A DNA stretch of 38,613 bases from Ignavibacteriae bacterium HGW-Ignavibacteriae-3 (GCA_002839795.1 PGYS01000014.1:1-38613), one strand, 5' to 3'; positions 19,240 through 27,558 are shown, numbered from the stretch's first letter. Made by a program: numbers and translations. Notes: generated by a model not told the origin, from the letters alone.

Positions 19240-20424
19240 TTAATTCATACCGGATATTTTTTTTGTAAAGTGGTGGATTATATCTTTACTTATTTTTCTG
19301 CACGCAATTTCAATTCCCTGATCTATTTTTTTAATGGATTCTTCCACCGAATCAAAATATTCGGAAAGTTCTATCACTTTCAGATTCTCAATTTGCGGAA
19401 GGGCGCCTTCGCTGTTACCGCAAAGAATTGTGATGGGTACATTCTTTTCGGCAAACTCGTTTACAACTATGAATGCCCCTTTATTAAGGAAAGTCTGCTG
19501 ATCCAATTTTCCTTCTCCGGTGATTACGAGGTCAGCATTGGAATCATCCGAGTGCATTTTGAGATCATCACTTATAAACTGGCTGGCATATTTTAGATCA
19601 GCGTCAAAAAACAAATTCAGGCCAGCTGCAAGCCCGCCGCCTGCACCGCTCAACTTATTCTGGGTCTCTTCATCTATTTCGAGTTCATCCAGCATATGTG
19701 AAAAACCCTTCTCCATCTCCTTAGCTTCCTCGTCGGTTGCACCCTTCTGCTCGGAGAATAAAAGACTTGCTCCGTCAATTCCAAGTAGAGGATTTTCGAC
19801 ATCAAGTATAACTTCTAATTTAAATGGAAGGGGAACTTCCGGGACGACTATCTTAACTGCGCGGCTAAAATTTAAAGGCAGGACTTCCAAACGGTTTTCC
19901 TGAGCATCGTACAATTCCATTCCGAACGCCTCCATCATTCCCAGGCCAAGATCATTTGTTCCGGTTCCGCCAATACCGATTACTATTTTCTCTACTTCCA
20001 TAATTCCGGTTGTAACGGACTCATAAATTTGAAGTAGAAGGTCGCCGAGACCTTTAGAGGAGAGCATCATTGGTTTCCTGAATTCCTCGGGAATAATTTT
20101 GAGACCAAGAACTTCCGCAGATTCTATAAAAAGTGTTTTGCTTTCAAGAATATAGCCGACAGGACAGAAAAATTTATCAGCATTAAAGGGGGTCGAAATT
20201 TCAAAATGAAGAAATTCCACCCCGAAATTTCTCTGACAAACTTGAAGAAAACCATCGCCGCCATCGGAGATGGGTTTCAATGAAAATTCTATGTTGGATT
20301 TAATTTCGTCCGGAAGTAATCTGAACAATGATGTTTTTATCATTTCGGAAATTTCAACTGAGTCCGCGCATTCTTTAAAACTGTTGGGTGCAACGAGAAT
20401 TTTAAATGGTTTTGGTGTATTCAA
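19240..20424 (-). CDS. Glycerate kinase (GarK/GlxK family)
   Basis: Phosphorylates D-glycerate with ATP. The 394-residue protein has the family opening ILVAPNSFKECADSVEIS, ISDGGDGF, GIGGTGTNDLGLGMMEAFG, the glycine-rich GAGGGLAAGL and ITGEGKLDQQT. The last motif is a hallmark of class-I glycerate kinases. The 2- or 3-phospho product cannot be told from sequence. The start is TTG at 20424, eight bases downstream of the HIT gene, with thyX 30 bases further on, so the three probably share a transcript. Confidence 0.93.
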   Translation of the reverse strand: MNTPKPFKILVAPNSFKECADSVEISEMIKTSLFRLLPDEIKSNIEFSLKPISDGGDGFLQVCQRNFGVEFLHFEISTPFNADKFFCPVGYILESKTLFIESAEVLGLKIIPEEFRKPMMLSSKGLGDLLLQIYESVTTGIMEVEKIVIGIGGTGTNDLGLGMMEAFGMELYDAQENRLEVLPLNFSRAVKIVVPEVPLPFKLEVILDVENPLLGIDGASLLFSEQKGATDEEAKEMEKGFSHMLDELEIDEETQNKLSGAGGGLAAGLNLFFDADLKYASQFISDDLKMHSDDSNADLVITGEGKLDQQTFLNKGAFIVVNEFAEKNVPITILCGNSEGALPQIENLKVIELSEYFDSVEESIKKIDQGIEIACRKISKDIIHHFTKKISGMN

Positions 20425-20432
20425 TCTGTTCT

Positions 20433-20939
20433 CTACTTTTTTAATAAATGGTCAAAGGCGTTAATTAAATTATTTTTTGTAACCAGAAGATCCTGCGAAA
20501 TTATCTTCACCTCTCCTATAGCAGGCATAAAATTAATATCTCCGCTCCATCTTGGTACAATATGAAAATGGAGATGAGTATCAATCCCGGCTCCGGCAGC
20601 TTTTCCCAAATTGGCACCAAAATTAAATCCCTGCGGATTCATGGTTAAATCAAGTGCCTTAATGGAGAGCTGTACCATTTCCATCATTTCTGTCATTTCA
20701 TCCTGGCTCAATGCACTCATGTCGCTTTGGTGCCTGTAAGGAATTATCATCAGGTGGCCGCTGTTATACGGATACAGATTAAGCATTACATAGCATAAAT
20801 CATTCTTGCAGACCACCAGGGATTCCTGACTCCTAATTTCTTTTTTGGGCGCTTCGCAGAATACACACTCATCGGAGTCTTTCCTTGTTTTGAAAGAATC
20901 AATGTAATTTGAACGCCACGGTGACCAGAGTTTTTCCAT
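20433..20939 (-). CDS. HIT-family hydrolase/phosphorylase (Ap4A phosphorylase-like)
   Basis: Histidine-triad protein of 168 residues acting on dinucleoside polyphosphates or AMP conjugates. It begins MEKLWSPWRSNYI, typical of the bacterial Ap4A-phosphorylase-like group. It has ECVFC, PYNSGHLMIIPYRH and the triad H122-x-H124-x-H126 in THLHFHIVPRW. The ATG follows the T-run of the terminator at 20944-20975 within a few bases and has no SD, which is unusual. Glycerate kinase starts eight bases after the stop. Confidence 0.92.
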   Translation of the reverse strand: MEKLWSPWRSNYIDSFKTRKDSDECVFCEAPKKEIRSQESLVVCKNDLCYVMLNLYPYNSGHLMIIPYRHQSDMSALSQDEMTEMMEMVQLSIKALDLTMNPQGFNFGANLGKAAGAGIDTHLHFHIVPRWSGDINFMPAIGEVKIISQDLLVTKNNLINAFDHLLKK

Positions 20940-20943
20940 AAAT

Positions 20944-20975
20944 AAAAAAGGCGGAAGTTGATATTACTTCCGCCT
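20944..20975 (-). terminator. Rho-independent terminator after the EF-G paralogue
   Basis: AGGCGGAAGT and ACTTCCGCCT (20949-20958 and 20966-20975) form a perfect 10-bp GC-rich stem with a 7-base loop. On the minus strand TTTTTTATTTAT follows. The site begins 20 bases after the fusA2-type stop and ends a few bases before the HIT ATG at 20939. Confidence 0.85.
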
Positions 20976-20995
20976 GCAATTTAATGAGAATATAT

Positions 20996-23092
20996 TTATT
21001 CTGCTTCTTCTTCTTTGTGCTTTTGATATTCTTCAATAACTTTTGCTTCAGTCTCTTTTGGTACTTCCTCATAATGCGAGAAACTCATTTCGAACATTCC
21101 GCGGCCTGAAGTCAAACTTCGTAAATGTGTTGAATATTTGTGAAGTTCCGCGAGGGGGACTTTTGCCTTTATAATCTGAAACGATTCATCAGAATCCATC
21201 GTCTGTATTTTACCGCGTTTTCCGGAAATATCGCCCATTACGTCGCCCATATATTTTTCGGGGATCTTAACGTTTATATCGTATATCGGTTCAAGCAGCA
21301 TCGGTTTAGCCTCAAGAAATCCTTTTTTGAATGCCTGCGAAGCTGCAATTTTGAATGAAACTTCATCGGAGTCAACGGCGTGGAATGTACCATCGAATAA
21401 AGTTACCCTCACATCAACTACCTTGCTTCCGGTGAGAATTCCCTTTGTCATTATCTCCTTCAATCCTTTTTCAACCGCCGGAATGAATCTTCCGGGCACC
21501 ACGCCGCCTACAATCGCATCGACGAATTCATAACCCTTCCCCCGCGGCATAGGTTCCAGTTTAAGGTGAACATGGCCGTATTGACCCCGTCCGCCGGACT
21601 GTTTCTTATGTTTATATTCTGAGTCTTCGCATTTACCTTTGATCGTTTCGCGGTAAGGAATTCTTGGTTCAACCAGATCGACTTCCACACCGTAGCGATC
21701 TTTAAGTAATTTGATGGCAAGATTTAACTGTAATTCTCCCTGACCGGAAACAATAGTCTGGGCAATTTCACCGTCGAATCTTGTGTTCAATGTTGGTTCC
21801 TCTTCATGAGCTGTATGCAGAGCGGCGGAAATTTTGTCCTCATCACCCTTTGCCTTTGGTTTTACGGCAAACCTGATTACCGGCTCAGGGTATTCAATTG
21901 CGGGGAGCACCACCGTAAAATTCTTTGAAGAGAGAGTATCTCCGGTATGACTGTCCTTCAATTTAACAACTGCTCCGATATCGCCTGCATTTAACTTCTG
22001 CACATCTTTTCTGTTGTGTCCGTTTAATGTATAAATCTGTCCAAGTCTTTCTGATTTTTCTCTGCGGGTATTGATAAGATCCATTCCCGGAGTCAATGAG
22101 CCGGAATAAACTTTAAATATGGAAAGTTCACCGACATGCTGTTCGGATAAGGATTTAAAGATAAGAAGGGAGACTTCGCCATCGGCATCGCATTTTATTT
22201 CAACTTTATTTCCTTCTTCTTTCATAACCGCTTCCACAGGATCAACCTCGTTGGGGGCAGGAAAATATTTTGCTGCAAAATCCAGGAAAGTATTATGACC
22301 AATACCTTTTGATGCAGCCATCGCAAAGGCAGGGATCAATCCCCCGCTGATAATAGCAGCTTTCAATCCTTGCTGCATTTCATCATCTGTTAGACTTCCT
22401 TCTTCAAAGAATTTATTCATTAATTCTTCGCTTGATTCGGCGACCTTTTCAATTAGAATTTCTCTAAGTTTTTCTGCATGGGCTTTCAAATCGGCAGGAA
22501 TATCCTCTTCCATAATTTTTTTGGAACCGGCCTCGCCGTAGGTGACCATCTTCATTTTAACCAGATCGATTAGTGAATCGAAATTAAGTCCTTCTTTTAC
22601 CGGAAACGAAACGACAGTAATATCATTACTCAAATGAATTTTGGCCTGAGCGACAGTTTCGAAAAACTTTGAATGCTCATTATCGCATTTGTTAATAATT
22701 ACCGCAGCCGGCATTTTGTTTTTCTTAACCAGATCCCATGTCTGCTCCGTGCCGACTTCAACACCTTCGAAACTCTTAATGACCGAAACCGCAAGATCCG
22801 CAACATGCAAAGATGAAATAACTTGTCCCACGAAATCCGGGAAACCGGGTGTATCAAGAACATTCAGCTTTGTATTATTCCATTCAAAATTAAGGGGAGA
22901 GGCAGCAATAGAAATAGCCTTCTCTATTTCATTTGAATTAAAATCCGATGTTGTGTTTCCTTCTTCAACTCTTCCAATACGATTTATTTCTCCGGCGGTG
23001 AACAAAAGAATTTCCGAAATCGTAGTTTTACCGCTCCCTCCATGACCAATAAAGGCTATATTTCTAATAGCCTCTGCATTATACTCTTTCAA
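20996..23092 (-). CDS. EF-G paralogue (FusA2-type translation GTPase)
   Basis: A 698-residue EF-G-like factor with all five domains. P-loop GHGGSGKTT is at 16-24, G4 NKCD at 134-137 and GRGQYGHV in domain IV; LTSGRGMFEMSFSHY closes domain V. G3 reads DTPGF (80-84), so the catalytic His of canonical EF-G (DTPGH) is Phe84. The switch-I segment TTSDFNSNEIEKAISI departs from the usual EQERGITI. These traits fit the FusA2/EF-G-2 group, whose role is unclear (recycling or stress have been proposed for some). The start is TTG at 23092 with GGAG eight bases upstream. Confidence 0.9.
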   Translation of the reverse strand: MKEYNAEAIRNIAFIGHGGSGKTTISEILLFTAGEINRIGRVEEGNTTSDFNSNEIEKAISIAASPLNFEWNNTKLNVLDTPGFPDFVGQVISSLHVADLAVSVIKSFEGVEVGTEQTWDLVKKNKMPAAVIINKCDNEHSKFFETVAQAKIHLSNDITVVSFPVKEGLNFDSLIDLVKMKMVTYGEAGSKKIMEEDIPADLKAHAEKLREILIEKVAESSEELMNKFFEEGSLTDDEMQQGLKAAIISGGLIPAFAMAASKGIGHNTFLDFAAKYFPAPNEVDPVEAVMKEEGNKVEIKCDADGEVSLLIFKSLSEQHVGELSIFKVYSGSLTPGMDLINTRREKSERLGQIYTLNGHNRKDVQKLNAGDIGAVVKLKDSHTGDTLSSKNFTVVLPAIEYPEPVIRFAVKPKAKGDEDKISAALHTAHEEEPTLNTRFDGEIAQTIVSGQGELQLNLAIKLLKDRYGVEVDLVEPRIPYRETIKGKCEDSEYKHKKQSGGRGQYGHVHLKLEPMPRGKGYEFVDAIVGGVVPGRFIPAVEKGLKEIMTKGILTGSKVVDVRVTLFDGTFHAVDSDEVSFKIAASQAFKKGFLEAKPMLLEPIYDINVKIPEKYMGDVMGDISGKRGKIQTMDSDESFQIIKAKVPLAELHKYSTHLRSLTSGRGMFEMSFSHYEEVPKETEAKVIEEYQKHKEEEAE

Positions 23093-23123
23093 GATACATT
23101 CTCCTTAGTTTGAACAAAAAAAA

Positions 23124-23504
23124 TTACCTCTGTTTGAAAGCATTCCAGAAAGCAGATGCGCCCTTTGCTAATGCTTTAATTTTTTTGATGAGATCTTTGG
23201 CAGGGTACTCAACATCATGCAAATTTCTAAGAGAAGTGAGACCTGAAATTCGTTCCCGTATATTTTTGATCGCGCCGTCGATCTCTCTCCAATAGCCTTC
23301 TACTTCGGAGACAACACGATTGGCACGATATGATATTTGTTCAAGGTTTTCTATAACCGGATTAGTCTTTTGAATTAATTCCTGAAAATCCCTGATAACA
23401 TCCTCCACTTGTCTGGACATTTTTCTGAGATAATAAATAGTAAAAATGCATAAAGCGGAGGAGGATATTATTAGCAATATGAGTAATACTTGAATTACAT
23501 CCAT
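23124..23504 (-). CDS. DUF948-like membrane-anchored coiled-coil protein
   Basis: A 126-residue protein: an N-terminal membrane helix (about residues 4-25, IQVLLILLIISSSALCIFTIYYL), a long amphipathic helix with heptad-like hydrophobics (QVEDVIRDFQELIQKTNPVIENLEQI) and a basic C-terminus. This layout matches DUF948 proteins. It starts six bases after the YtxH gene, a pairing seen in other bacteria, and is followed by the EF-G paralogue 31 bases later. The function is unknown; a general envelope-stress role is only a guess. Confidence 0.8.
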   Translation of the reverse strand: MDVIQVLLILLIISSSALCIFTIYYLRKMSRQVEDVIRDFQELIQKTNPVIENLEQISYRANRVVSEVEGYWREIDGAIKNIRERISGLTSLRNLHDVEYPAKDLIKKIKALAKGASAFWNAFKQR

Positions 23505-23510
23505 AATATT

Positions 23511-23930
23511 TTAAGCTTCCTTTTCGGTCTTATAAGCATCCATTCCGGCTTTAATAGCACTTTTTAATCTCTCGCTCTCTTTCTCTATTTTTTCTTTTCC
23601 GACCTGAGCGGCGCTGCCGGCTTTTCCTTTAGCCTCGCTGAGAATTCTTTCGGCTTCGTCTAAAAGTGTATCTACTTTTTCCTTTGTCTCAGCAACTAAT
23701 TTTTCTGATTTTTTCTTTCCTTCATTGATCAGCTGATTAGCTTTATCTTTTGCTTTTGAGATATACTCATCGGCATCCTCTATAAAATCCTGAGATTTGT
23801 TCTTAATATCCTCACGAAATTCTTTCCCTGATTTAGGGGCGAAGAGAAGAGCAATAATGGATCCAACCGCGGCACCAGTCAGCAAACCGATCAGTAATCC
23901 TTTTCCCATACCATTTTCTTGATTCTGCAT
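23511..23930 (-). CDS. YtxH-domain protein
   Basis: The 139-residue protein opens with KGLLIGLLTGAAVGSIIALLFAPKSGKEFREDI, a glycine-rich membrane segment with the APKSGKE(L/F)R signature of YtxH (general-stress-protein-like). A long Lys/Glu/Ala helix follows (KDKANQLINEGKKKSEKLVAETKEKVDTLLDE), resembling LEA or apolipoprotein repeats. ATG at 23930 with GGAGG upstream. The 10-bp palindrome GAACTAGTTC lies 24 bases before the start. It is probably co-transcribed with the DUF948-like gene. Confidence 0.88.
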   Translation of the reverse strand: MQNQENGMGKGLLIGLLTGAAVGSIIALLFAPKSGKEFREDIKNKSQDFIEDADEYISKAKDKANQLINEGKKKSEKLVAETKEKVDTLLDEAERILSEAKGKAGSAAQVGKEKIEKESERLKSAIKAGMDAYKTEKEA

Positions 23931-23953
23931 AATATTCCTCCATTATTATTATT

Positions 23954-23963
23954 GAACTAGTTC
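23954..23963. promoter_or_regulatory. Perfect palindrome GAACTAGTTC upstream of the YtxH gene
   Basis: A 10-bp exact palindrome 24 bases upstream of the ATG, in an A/T-rich context. It could be a regulator half-site pair, but ten bases can occur by chance, so support is weak. The rest of the gap to 24211 shows no gene. Confidence 0.25.
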
Positions 23964-24211
23964 TAAAATATAAACAGTAGCCTCTAAAATCAAGGATATA
24001 AAGGTCGGAAAGCAAATAGATATGAACAGTTGTTAATGTAAATATGTACAAATTCTTTACAAAAAATTAAAACCAATTTTCATCTCATTTACTTCCCGAC
24101 TTCCTCTCCTACAATACAAAACAGGCAATGCTGTTTTGTTTGACTGTACATGATTATTCAACTCAAAGCTAAAAAAGCAGCTTCTGATTCGAGCAGTGAG
24201 TAATTCCAAAC

Positions 24212-24466
24212 TTACTTCTGCATTTTGTTGTATTCATCGACTGCCATTTTTTCAAGTGTTGATCTCATTTCTTTTGGAAGAATGACAGAATCATAATATT
24301 TGCCATCCTTCCCTTTTTCACTTGGCGGTGAAATAAAAAATCCATTCACACTGTCTACCAGACGGAATCCCTTAATAGTGATTTCATCCGGAGTCTGGAC
24401 ATCAAAGAAAGCGGCCATTTTTCCGCCATCTTTTTTTTCGAGCGGGTTCATTCGGACAATTTTCAT
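24212..24466 (-). CDS. SpoVG-like small nucleic-acid-binding protein (paralogue A)
   Basis: The 84-residue protein matches the SpoVG fold pattern: N-terminal strands (MKIVRMNPLEKKDGGKMAAFF), then ITIKGFRLVDSVNGFFISPP, PSEKGKDGK (48-56), SVILPKEMR and a final helix VDEYNK. SpoVG proteins bind DNA or RNA and act as regulators outside sporulators too. The nine residues PSEKGKDGK and the later PKEMR are identical to the second copy at 29968. A strong SD (AAAGGAGAT) precedes the ATG. The gene stands alone, with an 8-bp inverted repeat 50 bases upstream. Its function in this organism is unknown. Confidence 0.82.
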   Translation of the reverse strand: MKIVRMNPLEKKDGGKMAAFFDVQTPDEITIKGFRLVDSVNGFFISPPSEKGKDGKYYDSVILPKEMRSTLEKMAVDEYNKMQK

Positions 24467-24515
24467 AATGATCTCCTTTAAGTTGTTATTTAAAATGAAT
24501 TAAGAAATAATCCCC

Positions 24516-24540
24516 TTTTCACAAAAGTCTAATGTGAAAA
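24516..24540. promoter_or_regulatory. Inverted repeat upstream of the SpoVG-like gene
   Basis: TTTTCACA (24516-24523) and TGTGAAAA (24533-24540) are exact inverted copies separated by nine bases. The site is 50 bases upstream of the ATG at 24466, where an operator would be expected. The orientation (TCACA then TGTGA) is the reverse of the CRP consensus, so it is not a simple CRP site. Confidence 0.45.
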
Positions 24541-24980
24541 CTGGATATTTATCACTCCATTAAAAAGTACCAAATAACCACCAACAGTAAGTTCTTATCA
24601 GCATCAGGCAAAAAGATATTTAATTCTACCGCGGAAGAAAATAAAATCTTTTCCGATTACAGAAGTTTCTGAACTATGAATTGAGAGACCCGGATAAAAC
24701 ATTAGATGAAACAATCTCTAAAGTACCCCACAAGATGGTAATGACTGACGTGAAAAAAGACAAATGCGATTAAATTATACCATCGAATTATTCTGAAACC
24801 TATTCCCCGAACAACTACTATATGTAATTTAATATTTAGGAATTAAAAGTCAATATTTATTTGAAAAGATTTTTATAACAATGAATTAACCCAAATCCCG
24901 AACGTGGAAATTTTATTCCCGGAATAAGCCAGAACACTGACTGATTAAATTATTGCGGCCGGATAAGTGAGCTGAGGGTT

Positions 24981-25011
24981 AGTTTATTTGTGTCTGTCGT
25001 GAGAATAAACT
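24981..25011 (-). terminator. Hairpin downstream of maf, weak terminator candidate
   Basis: AGTTTATT (24981-24988) and AATAAACT (25004-25011) pair over eight A/T-rich positions with a 15-base loop, 14 bases after the maf stop. No clear T-run follows on the minus strand. Confidence 0.3.
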
Positions 25012-25024
25012 GCAAAATTGCAAA

Positions 25025-25603
25025 TCAAAGTATTTCGAGAAGCGCTTTGTAAACTTTCTGAAGAGGGAGTCCCACTACATTGTAATAACATCCGTCAATC
25101 TTTTTGACGAAGACCGCTCCGAAATCATCCTGAATTCCGTATGCCCCTGCCTTATCCATCGGACTGCCCGTTTTGATGTAGTCTCTTATTTCATCCGGTA
25201 GTAGTTTTCTAAATGTAACATCGGTTTTTTCGTACCCGGTAATTTTCTTCTTAGTGGCAAGATTTCTTACTACGAAGCCGGTGTAGACTTTATGCGTTTT
25301 ACCGCTCAGCTTAGTCAATATGTTAAAGGCGTCATCTCTATTTTCCGGTTTGCCTATTATCTCATTTTTCAGAACTACAATTGTATCGGCGGTGATCACA
25401 ATACCATTTTTAATTTTGGGTACGGCCGAATCAGATTTATGCAGCGCCAGTCTTTTGACTGTTGCCACAGGGTGTTCACCGTCAAGTATTTCCTCATTAA
25501 GATCCACTGATAACGAAGTGAATTTAATTCCCAGCTGTTTTAGTAATTTTCTCCTGCGCGGAGATTTTGAAGCAAGGTATATTTTAAGACCGGTTTTTAG
25601 CAT
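25025..25603 (-). CDS. maf: Maf-like nucleoside triphosphate pyrophosphatase
   Basis: Maf proteins hydrolyse dTTP/UTP or modified nucleotides and are tied to division arrest. The 192-residue protein has the N-terminal SKSPRRRKLL, the catalytic region ITADTIVVLKNEIIGKP, SGKTHKVYTG and the C-terminal DKAGAYGIQD and YYNVVGLPL. The signature SxSPRR reads ASKSPRR here. Which nucleotide it prefers (YhdE or YceF type) is not determined. ATG at 25603. Confidence 0.95.
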   Translation of the reverse strand: MLKTGLKIYLASKSPRRRKLLKQLGIKFTSLSVDLNEEILDGEHPVATVKRLALHKSDSAVPKIKNGIVITADTIVVLKNEIIGKPENRDDAFNILTKLSGKTHKVYTGFVVRNLATKKKITGYEKTDVTFRKLLPDEIRDYIKTGSPMDKAGAYGIQDDFGAVFVKKIDGCYYNVVGLPLQKVYKALLEIL

Positions 25604-25655
25604 CAGATTTTGTAATTGGATGGGTTTCTGGAAATGAGTTTTTCAGAATGATGAA

Positions 25656-26057
25656 TCAACGGAATAAAGCTTTAATACTTCCCCAGGTTCTCTTTACGCT
25701 GGATACGTTCGGATTAATACTTCCTTGCTGTTCCAGAAAAGTTTCAGAACCGTCGTTATCAACTATTTTCAACTGGTATTTGTAAAAATTTCCGCTTGTT
25801 TTGAAAACATCCCTGTCGATGACTTCATAAGTCATATCGGCGCGTGGATTAACCCAGGCGATATCTGTATAAGCGCCATTGCCCGATTTTCTCTGAACTA
25901 CATATTGTTTCAGATTAGATTCGGATGAAGCCTGCCATTTGATTATAATATTATTTCCCTGCGGTTTTACATCCAAAGGACCTAAAATATTAGCCCCTGC
26001 CAGGATAATACCCGCGGAAATAACAATCAACGATATAAGAAATTTTGTTTTTGCCAT
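25656..26057 (-). CDS. Secreted fibronectin type III-like domain protein
   Basis: A 133-residue protein with a signal peptide (about residues 1-22) and one FN3-like beta sandwich: GPLDVKPQGNNIIIKWQASSESNLKQYVVQRKSG..., FYKYQLKIVDNDGSETF. The tail is basic (VKRTWGSIKALFR). Many short FN3 proteins of this kind occur in the Bacteroidota/Ignavibacteria; the role is unknown. A near-consensus promoter lies 14 bases before the ATG, so the gene is probably transcribed on its own. Confidence 0.75.
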   Translation of the reverse strand: MAKTKFLISLIVISAGIILAGANILGPLDVKPQGNNIIIKWQASSESNLKQYVVQRKSGNGAYTDIAWVNPRADMTYEVIDRDVFKTSGNFYKYQLKIVDNDGSETFLEQQGSINPNVSSVKRTWGSIKALFR

Positions 26058-26070
26058 AATTTGCGTCTTA

Positions 26071-26099
26071 AATATATCCCCTTAAGACAACTTTGTCAA
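26071..26099 (-). promoter_or_regulatory. Sigma-70-type promoter of the FN3-like gene
   Basis: On the minus strand TTGACA (26099-26094) and TATATT (26076-26071) are separated by exactly 17 bases. It lies in the 52-bp gap between the MATE gene and the FN3-like gene. A start site a few bases downstream would give a leader of only about ten bases. Confidence 0.65.
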
Positions 26100-26109
26100 G
26101 TTATTTAAT

Positions 26110-27462
26110 TCAAACGTGCCTGTACTTTTCCCAGTTGCCAAATTTGAATTTGACGAAAATTACGAGCGCATAAAGAACAACATAGAATGGAAGAGCTGAC
26201 CAGGCGCCTACTAAACCCAATTCAAGATAAACTCCGAGAAAATACGCTATCGGTACAAAAACGAACCAGTTCACAATCACTTCGGATAACATCACATATA
26301 GCGTTTGGCCGGCTGCTTGCAATCCGTTAGCAAGCACAACTCCTATCGCATAGAATATCTGGCCCACTCCCGCTATTCTAAGCGCGGGTACCGCAGTCTC
26401 AATAACTCCTTCGTCAGTTGTGATCATTATCAATACAACTCTTGGAACCAGAACAAATACCAGTCCAACAAGCAAAGTGTAATATGTTGCCAGTTTGCTG
26501 GTTTCATATGATAAATGCTTTGCCCTCTTAATATCGCTATTCCCAAGACTGTTCCCCACCAGAGTCTGCACAGCAATTCCAAATCCAAAGCAGGGCATCA
26601 ATGAGATCAATAAGGAAGAGAAAACAACATTGCTCGCTGCCTGTTGAGCCGTTCCTATAAATCCGGTTATAGCAATAAAACTTAGAAAACCGATAAGTAT
26701 AAATATGTTTTGAAGCGATACGGGCAGCGAAATCTTTATAATTGAGGAGGCAATGTTTTTTGTGAATCCGAAATTCTTAAAATAATTGTATTTCTTCCGG
26801 TAAGAAGGTAAAGAAGAGATAATAATATAATAAAGCGCATCGCATCCTGTTGCCAGAGTTGAACCGAGTCCGGCGCCGGCGAGGCCCATCCCTTTCATTC
26901 CAAATCCGCCGTAGATGAAAAAATAATTGAAAATAATATTTAATAAATTTGCCATAACCCCCGAATACATGAATATTTTTGTTTTTCCGATCCCGAAGAA
27001 AAATCCGCGGTAAGAAACTGTTATAAGGAAAAACGGTATACCCATAAACCTGTAATGAAGAAAATCTCCGGCGTAATTTCCCACTTTGGGATCAACCGCT
27101 AAAAATCCTCCGATATCATGCGAGAAAAAAACAACAATAAAGGAGATTATAATGCCGATGAAGAGGGAAAGAATTAGAGAAGTATTAAGTACCCGTCCGC
27201 ATTCATCAAAATTATTGCTTCCAAACCTCCGCGCTATCAAGACATGCGTACCGGTAGCCAGACTTGAGAACAGGCTTACAACCGCCCAGGTAGCAAAAAC
27301 CCCTATTCCCATTGCAGCGAGATAATATTCAGCGTTGGGGAGACGGCCTACCATGGCAGTATCCACAAGTGAAACAACCATTTGTGTTGAGAGACCGGCA
27401 ATTGCAGGCAAAGCCAGATTGAGAATGTACTTTTGATCCTGTGAGAGCGGTATTAATTTCAT
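26110..27462 (-). CDS. MATE-family efflux transporter
   Basis: A 450-residue cation-coupled multidrug or metabolite exporter. About twelve membrane helices are visible, with the duplicated MATE pattern: LALPAIAGLSTQMVVSLVDTAMVGRL in the first half and ISLPVSLQNIFILIGFLSFIAITGFIG in the second. GTGTHVLIARRFG and VGNSLGNSDIKRAKH are the paired family motifs. ATG at 27462. It is divergent from the HTH regulator at 27632, with an 11-bp inverted repeat in the gap, which suggests regulation by that protein. Confidence 0.93.
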   Translation of the reverse strand: MKLIPLSQDQKYILNLALPAIAGLSTQMVVSLVDTAMVGRLPNAEYYLAAMGIGVFATWAVVSLFSSLATGTHVLIARRFGSNNFDECGRVLNTSLILSLFIGIIISFIVVFFSHDIGGFLAVDPKVGNYAGDFLHYRFMGIPFFLITVSYRGFFFGIGKTKIFMYSGVMANLLNIIFNYFFIYGGFGMKGMGLAGAGLGSTLATGCDALYYIIISSLPSYRKKYNYFKNFGFTKNIASSIIKISLPVSLQNIFILIGFLSFIAITGFIGTAQQAASNVVFSSLLISLMPCFGFGIAVQTLVGNSLGNSDIKRAKHLSYETSKLATYYTLLVGLVFVLVPRVVLIMITTDEGVIETAVPALRIAGVGQIFYAIGVVLANGLQAAGQTLYVMLSEVIVNWFVFVPIAYFLGVYLELGLVGAWSALPFYVVLYALVIFVKFKFGNWEKYRHV

Positions 27463-27525
27463 AGGAAGTAAAGATATTGAAATATTCTATCCCGTAAAAC
27501 CTGATGACCATATTTATTACAAGGG

Positions 27526-27558
27526 AATAAACATTATGTAACGTGAGTAATGTTTATT
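27526..27558. promoter_or_regulatory. 11-bp inverted repeat, candidate operator
   Basis: AATAAACATTA (27526-27536) and TAATGTTTATT (27548-27558) are exact inverted copies. Their centres are 22 bp apart, about two helical turns, as expected for a dimer site. It lies between the divergent MATE and HTH genes. A possible promoter for the HTH gene (TTGCCT at 27564, TATTTT at 27587) begins six bases later. Confidence 0.55.

Larger units (their letters stand above)
24467..25024. other. 558-bp region without a recognisable gene
   Basis: Between maf and the SpoVG-like gene I see no open frame with a plausible start, no tRNA and no homology I recognise. It contains the inverted repeat at 24516-24540, the hairpin at 24981-25011, and otherwise A/T-rich sequence with many stops on both strands. 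A small RNA or a decayed gene cannot be excluded. Confidence 0.5.

Noticed and set aside
24516-24540. CRP/FNR binding site
   Set aside because: The half-sites are in the opposite orientation and the spacer is nine bases, so the consensus does not fit.
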